64,000 nucleotides of DNA from Agrococcus casei LMG 22410 (GTDB lineage: Bacteria; Actinomycetota; Actinomycetes; Actinomycetales; Microbacteriaceae). The DNA lies in the NCBI RefSeq assembly GCF_900163565.1, contig NZ_FUHU01000041.1, positions 1 to 64,000 on the forward strand. Reading direction: 5' to 3'. The notes beneath the pieces were generated by a model. The model ran no database searches and had not been told where the DNA came from. It saw only the letters and a list, made by a program, of their open reading frames with translations. A program made the position numbers and the translations under genes. Position 1 is the first letter of the stretch. Each line of letters opens with the position of its first letter. Shown here one piece after another: positions 51,425 to 58,583 of the stretch.

Positions 51425-51533
51425 AGTCGCCAGCCTAGGCGACGCGCGGTGAACAGACTCTCCACAGGCCCGCACTCTGCACAGTCTTGCAGCGCCGGTG
51501 CCTGGGCGCGCATCCGTGTGCTCGAATGTTCGC

Positions 51534-52061
51534 ATGGCACACACGACCTATGAATCGCCGATCGGCACGCTCACCCTCGTCGGAGACCGCGGGGCCCTCG
51601 ACGGGCTCTTCATGCCCGACCACTCGCCCGCGCCCGACACCACGCGGTTCGGCGATCGCGACGACGCAGCCTTCGAGCACGTCGTGACCCAGCTCGATCA
51701 GTACTTCGCGGGGGAGCGCACAGCGTTCGACGTGCATGTGCGCGCTGAGGGCACCGAGTTTCAGCAGCGCGTGTGGCAGGCGCTGCGTGAGATTCCGTTC
51801 GGCGAGACCCGCACCTATGGCGAGATCGCGGCGCTCATCGGCAGTGCAACGGCGGTCAGGGCCGTGGGGCTCGCGAACAGTCGCAACCCCGTCTCGATCG
51901 TCGTGCCGTGCCATCGGGTGATCTCATCGAGCGGCAAGCTCACGGGCTACGCTGGTGGCATCGAGCGCAAGCGGACGCTGCTCGAGCTTGAGGGCGCCCT
52001 CGAGCCGGCCATCACCAGCACCGAGGAGCACAGCAGACGTGACGACGATCGCAAAGGTTGA
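51534..52061 (+). CDS. ogt: Methylated-DNA-protein cysteine S-methyltransferase
   Basis: This 175-residue suicide repair enzyme for O6-alkylguanine carries the active-site segment NPVSIVVPCHRVISSSG. The helix-turn-helix region ETRTYGEIAALIGSATAVRAVGLAN contains the arginine finger. The overlap of 23 bases with the following asparaginase gene implies coupled translation, though the functions seem unrelated. Confidence 0.94.
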   Translation: MAHTTYESPIGTLTLVGDRGALDGLFMPDHSPAPDTTRFGDRDDAAFEHVVTQLDQYFAGERTAFDVHVRAEGTEFQQRVWQALREIPFGETRTYGEIAALIGSATAVRAVGLANSRNPVSIVVPCHRVISSSGKLTGYAGGIERKRTLLELEGALEPAITSTEEHSRRDDDRKG

Positions 52062-52953
52062 CCGAGGCGGATTCATCGAGTCGTGGCACGAGGGCCTCGC
52101 GGTGCTGCTCGACGAAGACGGCGGTGTCGTCGAAGAGCACGGCGACGTGCACGGCCAGCACTTTCTCGCGCGCTCGAGTCTCAAGCCGCTCTACGCCGCC
52201 GGACTGCTGGGGCAGGGTGTCGTCATCGAGAATGAGCGTCAGCTCGCGCTCGCGTGTGCCTCGCACGGTCGCCTCGCCATACACTCGAGCCTCGCCGCCG
52301 ACATGGCTGCCGCGCTCGGCGTCGACGAAGACGAGCTGCAGTGCCCCGTAACCGAGTCGCGCGACGACAGCGAGGCAGGCCGCTTCGCGCACATGTGCGT
52401 CGGCAAGCACATCGCGATGGTTGCCGCGGCGAAGCAGCAGGGCGGAGCCGACGACTACCGCAACGCTGAGCACCCCGTGCAGCAGCGACTGCGTGCGGTT
52501 GTTGCTGAGCTCACCGGTGATGAGGCGCAGGCGTCAGTGGCAGACGGATGCGGTGCACCCGTGCACAGCACTACCGCGGTCGGTCTTGCGCGTGCGTATC
52601 GACAGCTTGCGGTTGCCGGTGGCTCGAGCGTCGAAGAGGAGCTGCTGCGTGCCGGACGCGCGATGATCAGCCACCCCGAGGTGATCGAGGCCGCCGGCAA
52701 GCCCGACACCGTGATCGGCTCGGTGTTCTCGGCGATCTGCAAGTTCGGCGCAGAGGGCACGGTTGCGATCACGCTGCCGACCGGCGTCACCGCTGTCACA
52801 CACTGCTTCGACGGAGCACGCCGTGCAGCCACGGTCGCGGCACTCGACATGCTCGTGCGCGCCGGCCACATTCCGGCGGATGCGGTCGAGCAGAACGCAG
52901 AGGCGCTCGAATTGCGTCACCCCGGTGCGAAGGTGATCTCAGCCCTCGCCTGA
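52039..52953 (+). CDS. L-asparaginase II family protein
   Basis: This 304-residue protein belongs to the AnsA-like asparaginase II (Rhizobium etli thermolabile) group, which is unrelated to E. coli AnsB. It shows ARSSLKPLYAAGLL, LACASHGR, CPVTESRDD-type segment and DGCGAPVHSTTAVGLARAY. The serine-lysine pair (SSLK) and the Cys-containing loops match this family's active site. GTG 52039 lies inside the ogt end. It adds to the amino-acid catabolic genes in the window. Confidence 0.88.
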   Translation: MTTIAKVDRGGFIESWHEGLAVLLDEDGGVVEEHGDVHGQHFLARSSLKPLYAAGLLGQGVVIENERQLALACASHGRLAIHSSLAADMAAALGVDEDELQCPVTESRDDSEAGRFAHMCVGKHIAMVAAAKQQGGADDYRNAEHPVQQRLRAVVAELTGDEAQASVADGCGAPVHSTTAVGLARAYRQLAVAGGSSVEEELLRAGRAMISHPEVIEAAGKPDTVIGSVFSAICKFGAEGTVAITLPTGVTAVTHCFDGARRAATVAALDMLVRAGHIPADAVEQNAEALELRHPGAKVISALA

Positions 52954-52983
52954 GCTGTAGTCGAAGGCTGACGAGTGATGCCT

Positions 52984-53022
52984 CCGGTGGTTGAGGAACG
53001 GCGCAGCTGTGTCTCGAAACCC
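52984..53022. repeat. GGTTGAGGA-family repeat unit
   Basis: A single complete unit, CGGTGGTTGAGGAACGGCGC then AGCTGTGTCTCGAAACC, lies between convergent genes. Confidence 0.7.
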
Positions 53023-53023
53023 C

Positions 53024-54379
53024 TCAGCCGAACATCTTGCCCGGGTTCATGATCCCCTGCGGGTCGAACGCCGACTTGATGCGCTGCTGGAGCGCGTACT
53101 GCGCATCCCCGAGCTCCTGGCGCAGCCAGCGCGCCTTCAGCACGCCAACGCCGTGCTCGCCCGTGAGTGTGCCGCCGAGGGCGATGCACTGCGCGAAGAC
53201 CTCTTCGGCAGCGGCCCACACTGCCTCGGTCGGCTCGGCTTCCGGAAACACGAACGACGGATGCAGATTGCCGTCGCCGGCGTGCGCCACGTTGGCGATC
53301 GTCACGCCGTGGCGGGCACCGATCTCATTGCAGATCGAGAACATGTCGGCCATGCGCGATCTCGGAACCGCGACGTCCTCCACGAGCACCGTGCCCACGC
53401 TCTCCATCGCAGGCATCATCTGCCGGCGAATCTCAGCCAGGTGCGCGGCGCGCTCGAGGTCGTCGGTCTGCTCGACCACGCCGCCGAACGAGCGCAGCAT
53501 CTCGGCGGCCGCGTTCGCGGTCTGCTCGGCGTCGTGGTCGTCGGCCTGCACGAGCACGAAGGCGCCCTCGAGGTCGGCGCCCGTGTACTGCGCGAGCACG
53601 CTGAGCCCGACGCCGCCGACGAGTTCCATGATGGCGGGGCGGATGCGCGCTGCAGTGATCGCAGCGCACGCTTCAGCGGCCGTGCGCTCGTCGGTGAACT
53701 GCGCGCCGATCGTCCACGGTGTGCCCGGCACGAGCGGGCGCAGCTTGAGCGTTGCCCCGACCACGACGCCGAGGGTTCCTTCGGAGCCGATCATGAGCGA
53801 CGTGAGGTCGTAGCCGGTCACGCCTTTGACGGTGCGGCGACCAAGGCGCAGCAGCTCGCCGCCGGGCACCACGACGTCGAGACCGAGCACCGCTTCGCGG
53901 GTCACGCCGTACTTCGCGCAGAGCAGCCCGCCGGCGTTGGTCGCGATGTTGCCGCCGACCGAGGAGATGGCCCGGCTCGCGGGGTCGGGCGCCCACCACA
54001 TGCCGTGCTCTTCAAGGGCTGTGTTGAGATCGGCGTTGATGATGCCCGGCTCGACGACCGCGAGCTGGTCGTCGGCGTTCACCTCGAGAATGCGGCGCAT
54101 GGCAGCAACCGAGAGGCTGATCTCGCCGCCGCCTGCGATGGCGCCGCCGGCGAGCCCGGTTCCGGCGCCACGGGTCACCACGGGGATGCTGTGTGCCTGG
54201 GCGATGCGCAGAACCGCCTGCACATCCGCGACGCTCTGTGCGTCGACGACTGCCAGGGGGAGCCCGTCAGCGACCTTGCCTGACCGGTCGGCAGTGGCTG
54301 CGCGAAGCCGATCGTCGTCAGTCGTGAGGGCGCCGTCGTTCAGCGCCTCGGCAAGTTCGTGCAGCGCGTCGGTCGTCAC
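53024..54379 (-). CDS. FAD-linked oxidase (GlcD/D-lactate dehydrogenase-like)
   Basis: This 451-residue protein of the vanillyl-alcohol-oxidase fold contains VVTRGAGTGLAGGAIAGGGEISLS (FAD pyrophosphate loop), DPASRAISSVGGNIATNAGGLLCAKYG and NVAHAGDGNLHPSFVFPE (metal or substrate His in the cap). It ends with GGTLTGEHGVGVLKARWL. It likely oxidises glycolate, D-lactate or another D-2-hydroxy acid. It starts at GTG with GGAGGAG upstream. No glcE or glcF partner is present. Confidence 0.92.
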   Translation of the reverse strand: MTTDALHELAEALNDGALTTDDDRLRAATADRSGKVADGLPLAVVDAQSVADVQAVLRIAQAHSIPVVTRGAGTGLAGGAIAGGGEISLSVAAMRRILEVNADDQLAVVEPGIINADLNTALEEHGMWWAPDPASRAISSVGGNIATNAGGLLCAKYGVTREAVLGLDVVVPGGELLRLGRRTVKGVTGYDLTSLMIGSEGTLGVVVGATLKLRPLVPGTPWTIGAQFTDERTAAEACAAITAARIRPAIMELVGGVGLSVLAQYTGADLEGAFVLVQADDHDAEQTANAAAEMLRSFGGVVEQTDDLERAAHLAEIRRQMMPAMESVGTVLVEDVAVPRSRMADMFSICNEIGARHGVTIANVAHAGDGNLHPSFVFPEAEPTEAVWAAAEEVFAQCIALGGTLTGEHGVGVLKARWLRQELGDAQYALQQRIKSAFDPQGIMNPGKMFG

Positions 54380-54421
54380 AGTTCTCCTCCTGTTCGCAGG
54401 GTTCGAAGCCCGCGTTCGAGT

Positions 54422-54898
54422 CTAGGCGGGGTGCTCTGCCGCAGCCTCGAACGCCGGCAGCGCACGGTTCTCGAAGTGCGTGGTCAGCACGAGCGACGAC
54501 GAAGTTCGCACGGGAGTGGGATGCGCGGCAATGCGATCCAGCACCCGCTGCAGGTCTGCGTTCGAGGTGGCGACGACGCGGCAGAACACGTCGAAGTCGC
54601 CCGAGACCGTGTGCACTTCGGTCACCTCGGGAATGCCCGCCAGGAACTCGCCGAGATTCGCATGCCCGGCCCCCTGCTCGACTCGAACTGACACGAATGC
54701 TGACACCGAGTATCCGAACTTCGTCGGGTCGAGCCGCGGTGACAGCGACGAGATGGCGCCTCCGTCGATCAGCTTGTCGAGGCGCGCCTGCACGGTCGCG
54801 CGCGCGACGCCGAGCTGGCGGGATGCCTCGAGCACGCTCATTCGCGGATGCTCGGTGAAGAGCCTGACGATCTTGGCGTCTGTCGTGTCGATCTTCAT
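54422..54898 (-). CDS. Lrp/AsnC family regulator (BkdR-like position)
   Basis: Of 158 residues, the HTH contains DTTDAKIVRLFTEHPRMSVLEASRQLGVARATVQARLDKL, and a RAM domain (SVRVEQGAGHANLGEF, VSGDFDVFCRVVA) follows. It is divergent from the 2-oxoacid dehydrogenase operon, like BkdR, the Lrp-type regulator of branched-chain ketoacid dehydrogenase in other bacteria (inference from position). A 13-bp palindrome AGACA-ATA-TGTCT lies at 54914-54926 in the shared promoter region. Confidence 0.9.
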   Translation of the reverse strand: MKIDTTDAKIVRLFTEHPRMSVLEASRQLGVARATVQARLDKLIDGGAISSLSPRLDPTKFGYSVSAFVSVRVEQGAGHANLGEFLAGIPEVTEVHTVSGDFDVFCRVVATSNADLQRVLDRIAAHPTPVRTSSSLVLTTHFENRALPAFEAAAEHPA

Positions 54899-54913
54899 GA
54901 TGCCTGCAACTCT

Positions 54914-54926
54914 AGACAATATGTCT
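54914..54926. promoter_or_regulatory. Palindrome AGACA-ATA-TGTCT, candidate Lrp-type operator
   Basis: A perfect 5-3-5 inverted repeat lies 16 bases upstream of the Lrp-type gene. It is AT-rich at its centre, as preferred by Lrp/AsnC proteins. Confidence 0.5.
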
Positions 54927-54985
54927 GGTCAAAAGTCAGAATCAGTGTGCATGTTGTGCAATGTGCATAGCACTCAGGGTGCAGC

Positions 54986-55014
54986 TTGTCAGTGTCAGTG
55001 GCTCGCCGTAGCGT
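54986..55014 (+). promoter_or_regulatory. Promoter of the dehydrogenase operon (TTGTCA-17-TAGCGT)
   Basis: TTGTCA (54986-54991) and TAGCGT (55009-55014) are separated by 17 bases. The start GTG 55043 with AAGGAGG follows about 29 bases later. Confidence 0.6.
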
Positions 55015-55042
55015 GGTGGCGATTCGCAGCAAAGGAGGCCTT

Positions 55043-56080
55043 GTGCCTGTTCCCCCGTCCTCAGCCGCGCAGCCTGCGCAGCTCTGGCCGCCGCAGAACG
55101 GCGTCACTGTCGACGTCGAGACCCTGCGCGGCCTGGCCGAGCGCATGCTCGTCACCCGAGTTCTCGACACCGAAGCCGTGCGCTGGCAGCGCCAGGGCAT
55201 CCTGCCCGCATTCCCGCCCGCCATCGGGCAGGAGGCGGCGCAGGTCGGCAGTGCCATGGCACTCGACCGCGCTCGCGACATGGCCTTCATCACCTACCGC
55301 GACCACGGCGTCGTGGTGGGGCTCGACAGCGATCTGACCGATTACATGGGCAGCCACCTGGCGCTCTGGAACGGCGGATTCGCAGACCCGAACAAGGTGC
55401 GACACTCGCCTCTGCAGGCGGTCGTCGGTGCGACAGCGCTGCACGCGATGGGCTGGGCGTACGCGCAGAAGCTCGACGGCACCGGCGGCGCGGCCATCGC
55501 GTACTTCGGCGACGGAGCATCGAGCCAGGGCGACGTGCACGAGGCCATGAACTTCGCTGCGGTCTCGAAGTCGCCCGTCGTGTTCTTCGTGCAGAACAAC
55601 GGCTGGTCGCTCTCGACCCCGCTCGACCTGCAGGTGGCCGGCGGCAGTGTCGCGGCCCGCGCATCCGGCTATTCGATGCCGTCGATGCGCATCGACGGCG
55701 ACGACGTGGGTGAGGTGTATGCGGCAACGCAGATCGCCCTCGAGCACGCTCGCGAGCACGGACCGGTCGTCATCGAAGCCTTCACCTATCGCCGCGGCCC
55801 GCACGCCACGAGCGACGACCCCAGCCGATATCGCTCGCTCGAAGAAGAGCGCGCCCTCGGGCCCGACCCGATCGACGTGGCGCGACAGCTCGTCGCCGAC
55901 GAGGCCTGGTGGGCCGAAGCCGAGCAGCGTGCAGAGCAGGCGGTCGACGCAGTTCGCGTGCAGATGCAGAGCCCCCGCACGATCGACGGCAACGACATGT
56001 TCGACTACGTGTTCCAAGAGAAGACGCCGCAGCTGGTCAAGCAGCAGGAGCAGTGGCGAGAGGAGACCGACCTTGACTGA
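55043..56080 (+). CDS. 2-oxoacid dehydrogenase E1 component, alpha subunit
   Basis: This 345-residue thiamine diphosphate enzyme subunit has the TPP motif GDGASSQGDVHEAMNFAAV...VQNN, the phosphorylation-loop-like segment RRGPHATSDDPSRYR, and EERALGPDPI. RRGPHATSDDP is characteristic of branched-chain ketoacid and pyruvate E1 alpha in actinobacteria. It starts at GTG 55043 after AAGGAGG. Its stop overlaps the start of the beta subunit. Branched-chain versus pyruvate specificity cannot be settled by eye. Confidence 0.93.
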   Translation: MPVPPSSAAQPAQLWPPQNGVTVDVETLRGLAERMLVTRVLDTEAVRWQRQGILPAFPPAIGQEAAQVGSAMALDRARDMAFITYRDHGVVVGLDSDLTDYMGSHLALWNGGFADPNKVRHSPLQAVVGATALHAMGWAYAQKLDGTGGAAIAYFGDGASSQGDVHEAMNFAAVSKSPVVFFVQNNGWSLSTPLDLQVAGGSVAARASGYSMPSMRIDGDDVGEVYAATQIALEHAREHGPVVIEAFTYRRGPHATSDDPSRYRSLEEERALGPDPIDVARQLVADEAWWAEAEQRAEQAVDAVRVQMQSPRTIDGNDMFDYVFQEKTPQLVKQQEQWREETDLD

Positions 56081-57047
56081 GCAGCTCTCGACCCAGAAGG
56101 CCATCAACACGGCACTGCGCGAGATCCTGGCAGACGACGCCAAATCGCTCGTGTTCGGCGAAGACGTCGGCAAACTCGGCGGCGTCTTTCGCGTCACCGA
56201 CGGCCTGCAGACCGAGTTCGGCGCACACCGCGTCATCGACACACCGCTGGCGGAGTCGGGCATCCTCGGCATGGCGGCCGGGCTTGCCATGGCGGGCCAC
56301 AGGCCGATTCCCGAGGTGCAGTTCGACGGCTTCGCCTACCCGGCGATGAACCAGATCATCTCGCAGATCGCCCGCACCAACTACCGTTCGCGCGGCGCGA
56401 CGCCCATGCAGATGGTGCTGCGCATCCCCAGCTACGGCGGCATCCGTGCGCCCGAGCTCCACGGAGAGTCGATCGAGGCCACGCTCGCGCACGTGCCCGG
56501 CCTCAAGGTGGTCTCGCCGTCGAACCCGCACCAGGCCTACCACCTGCTGCGTCGCGCACACGAGATGCCCGACCCCGTCATGTTCATGGAGCCGAAGTCG
56601 CGCTACTGGAACCGCGGCGACGTCGACTTCGAGAACCCCGGCGACCTCGAAGGCTCGCTCGTGGCTCGCGAAGGCGAAGACCTCACGATCATCGCGTGGG
56701 GCGCCATGGTCGCTCGCTCGCTCGAAGTGGCAGAGCTCGCAGCCGAAGACGACGTCTCGATCGAGGTCGTCGACGCGCGCTGGCTGAAGCCGCTCGACGA
56801 GGATGGCCTGGTCGCCTCAGTCGCCAAGACCGGTCGCGCAGTCATCGTGCATGAGGCGCCGCGCACCGCCGGTCTCGGCGCCGAGATCGGGCAGCTGCTG
56901 ACCGAGCGCCTGTGGGGCAAGCTCGAAGCACCCGTCGAGCGCGTCACCGGCTACGATGTTCCCACCCCTGCGGGTGACCTCGAAGACGAATACATCCCCA
57001 GCATCGACCGCATCCTGTTCGGTGTGCAGCGCAGTTTGGAGTACTGA
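56073..57047 (+). CDS. 2-oxoacid dehydrogenase E1 component, beta subunit
   Basis: This 324-residue subunit contains TALREILADDAKSLVFGEDVGKLGGVFRVT, DTPLAESGILGMAAGLAMAGHRPIPEVQF, HGESIEATLAHVPGLKVVSPSNP and VEVVDARWLKPLDEDGLV-like sequence, all in standard order. It starts at TTG 56073 with AGGAG upstream, overlapping the alpha stop by eight bases. The E2 gene starts at ATG overlapping the stop by one base. Confidence 0.93.
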   Translation: MTEQLSTQKAINTALREILADDAKSLVFGEDVGKLGGVFRVTDGLQTEFGAHRVIDTPLAESGILGMAAGLAMAGHRPIPEVQFDGFAYPAMNQIISQIARTNYRSRGATPMQMVLRIPSYGGIRAPELHGESIEATLAHVPGLKVVSPSNPHQAYHLLRRAHEMPDPVMFMEPKSRYWNRGDVDFENPGDLEGSLVAREGEDLTIIAWGAMVARSLEVAELAAEDDVSIEVVDARWLKPLDEDGLVASVAKTGRAVIVHEAPRTAGLGAEIGQLLTERLWGKLEAPVERVTGYDVPTPAGDLEDEYIPSIDRILFGVQRSLEY

Positions 57048-57364
57048 TGGCTGAGCGATCATTTCCCCTCCCCGATCTCGGCGAAGGCCTGATCGAGGCG
57101 ACCATTCTCGAGTGGCTCGTCGAGCCCGGCCAGTGGGTCGAGCGCAACACGCCGCTCGTCGAGGTCGAGACGACCAAGAGCGCTGTTGAGCTGCCGAGCC
57201 CCATCGCGGGAACGGTCAAGACGACGCACGGCGAAGACGGCGACACGATCAATGTCGGCGACACGCTCATCACCTTCGAAGTGGCTGATGAAGAGGCTGG
57301 CATCGTCGGAACCGTGCCCCAGGAGAAGAAGAAGGAGCGACGGGTTCGCCTGTCGAAGAAGTAG
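57047..57364 (+). CDS. Stand-alone lipoyl-domain protein in the E2 position
   Basis: This 105-residue protein is one lipoyl domain: FPLPDLGEGLIEATILEWLV, VEVETTKSAVELPSPIAGTV with Lys44 as the lipoylation site (TTKS where ETDKA is usual). It ends in a basic tail (KKKERRVRLSKK). The peripheral-subunit-binding and acyltransferase domains of a normal E2 (roughly 300 further residues) are absent. The stop is genuine, with the hydrolase gene beginning in the overlapping TAGTG. It must work as a mobile lipoyl carrier with an E2 core encoded elsewhere, or with the hydrolase. Confidence 0.9.
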   Translation: MAERSFPLPDLGEGLIEATILEWLVEPGQWVERNTPLVEVETTKSAVELPSPIAGTVKTTHGEDGDTINVGDTLITFEVADEEAGIVGTVPQEKKKERRVRLSKK

Positions 57365-58131
57365 TGCTGCGCGTCAGAAGTGCCGACGGCACGCGAATCG
57401 CGTTGCACGAAGTAGGCGCATCCGACGGCCCTCGGGTGCTGATGCTGCACGGCTTCGCGTCGAGTTCGCAGAGCAACTGGGTTGATGCCGGATGGGGCCG
57501 TGCCTTCGAAGAGGCCGGACTGCGCGGCATTGCCATGGACCTTCGCGGCCACGGCGACAGTGACAAGCCGCGCGGCGAGAACGCCTACGAGGTAGAGCGC
57601 TTCAAAGAAGACGTCGACGCTGCGCTCGAGTTCATCGATGCCGTGCCCGGCGAGAAGATCGGCTGCCTCGGCTATTCGATGGGCGCTCGCCTCGCGTATC
57701 GGTACGTGGGGGAGGAGCCCGGTGTGTTCGCCGCTCTTGCCCTCGGCGGTCTGCCCGCTGGCGAGCCGTTCGAAGACATCGACCGCCAGATGGCCGACGC
57801 CGCGCTTCGCGGCGAGGTCGAGCCGACCGGCGGCACCGAGTTCGTGGTGCAGCTGGCCAAGATGCTGCCAGAGGCCGACCCCACGACACTGCTCGATCTC
57901 GCCTTCGGAGTCGCACGCACGCCGTTCGACCCGAGCGTGCATCCGCCTGTCTCGCCGACCCTGTTCATGACCGGTGACAAGGACGACCGCGCTGACGACA
58001 CCGAGACAATGGTGCCGCTGCTCGACGACGCGAGGTTCGAGCCGATCCCCGGCCGCAACCACATCAACGCGATCACCTCGCGCAAGTTCAAGGCGGGCGT
58101 GATCGAGTTCTTACAGTCGCATCTCGGCTGA
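57364..58131 (+). CDS. Alpha/beta hydrolase in the dehydrogenase operon
   Basis: This 255-residue protein has oxyanion HGF (residues 29-31), DLRGHGDSDKP, nucleophile Ser105 in GYSMG, an acid in TGDKDD and catalytic His in GRNHINA. The alpha/beta hydrolase takes the place normally held by the E2 catalytic domain. In acetoin dehydrogenases, E2 proteins are known with a lipoyl domain fused to an alpha/beta hydrolase, so this may be the split form (inference). It starts at GTG overlapping the lipoyl gene by one base. Confidence 0.9.
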   Translation: MLRVRSADGTRIALHEVGASDGPRVLMLHGFASSSQSNWVDAGWGRAFEEAGLRGIAMDLRGHGDSDKPRGENAYEVERFKEDVDAALEFIDAVPGEKIGCLGYSMGARLAYRYVGEEPGVFAALALGGLPAGEPFEDIDRQMADAALRGEVEPTGGTEFVVQLAKMLPEADPTTLLDLAFGVARTPFDPSVHPPVSPTLFMTGDKDDRADDTETMVPLLDDARFEPIPGRNHINAITSRKFKAGVIEFLQSHLG

Positions 58132-58144
58132 CGCTTGAGCACGC

Positions 58145-58251
58145 AAGAAGGCCGGACGAGGATTCTCGTCCGGCCTTGTCCCTTGCACCAGCGCTTGTCC
58201 AGAGCGCTTGTTGGAGTACCCATGTCCTGATGTCCAACGTGCTTCACACTA
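58145..58251 (-). ncRNA. Candidate small structured RNA, copy I (minus strand)
   Basis: Read on the minus strand: -10-like TAGTGT (58251-58246), then a stem GTTGGA/TCCAAC (58238-58210), a stem AGCGCT/AGCGCT (58208-58190), the linker TGGTGCAAGGGAC (58190-58178), and a hairpin AAGGCCGGACGAG/CTCGTCCGGCCTT (58177-58148) followed by CTTCTT. The same order of elements, with different stem sequences but the same linker, recurs in copy II. The terminal hairpin also ends the hydrolase operon on the plus strand. Confidence 0.5.
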
Positions 58252-58319
58252 CGAGTGGATTCCTTGCAACTGCCTTGCGTCACCTAGGAGGTTGCTGAGC
58301 GCGCTGCGCGGTAGTGCTG

Positions 58320-58385
58320 TTTTTCTCGGTCGCTGAGGCGTTCCATCGATGCTGGTGTCATGGAACCGCTGAGCGACCGAGAAAA
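58320..58385. repeat. Hairpin repeat family, copy 4
   Basis: Outer arms TTTTCTCGGTCG/CGACCGAGAAAA are perfect. The inner arms GCGTTCCAT and ATGGAACCGC pair with a one-base bulge. It stands between the two small-RNA candidates. Confidence 0.8.
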
Positions 58386-58401
58386 GCGGCATGCACCGGG
58401 C

Positions 58402-58520
58402 AAATAGAGAACCCCCGCCTCGATGAGGCGGGGGTTCTCAGTCCCTTGCACCAAGCTGATCTCACGATTACAGCTCCGGTTGAAAGCCACAGCATTAACT
58501 TTCAACGTGTTCCCACTGTA
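58402..58520 (-). ncRNA. Candidate small structured RNA, copy II (minus strand)
   Basis: Read on the minus strand: -10-like TACAGT (58520-58515), stem GTTGAAAG/CTTTCAAC (58506-58479), stem AGCTG/CAGCT (58475-58454), linker TGGTGCAAGGGAC (58453-58441), then hairpin GAGAACCCCCGCCTC/GAGGCGGGGGTTCTC (58439-58407) with TATTTG after it. It could alternatively be the structured 3' UTR of the winged-helix gene that ends at 58584. Confidence 0.5.
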
Positions 58521-58583
58521 CGAAGCGTGCCTATGTCTCAGCCCTTGTGTTTGCTATGAATCGGCTATTCGAACTCGGCGGCG

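Noticed and set aside
58178..58453. GTCCCTTGCACCA considered as tRNA 3' ends or attachment sites
   Set aside because: No cloverleaf can be drawn around either copy; conserved stems on the minus strand fit small RNAs better.
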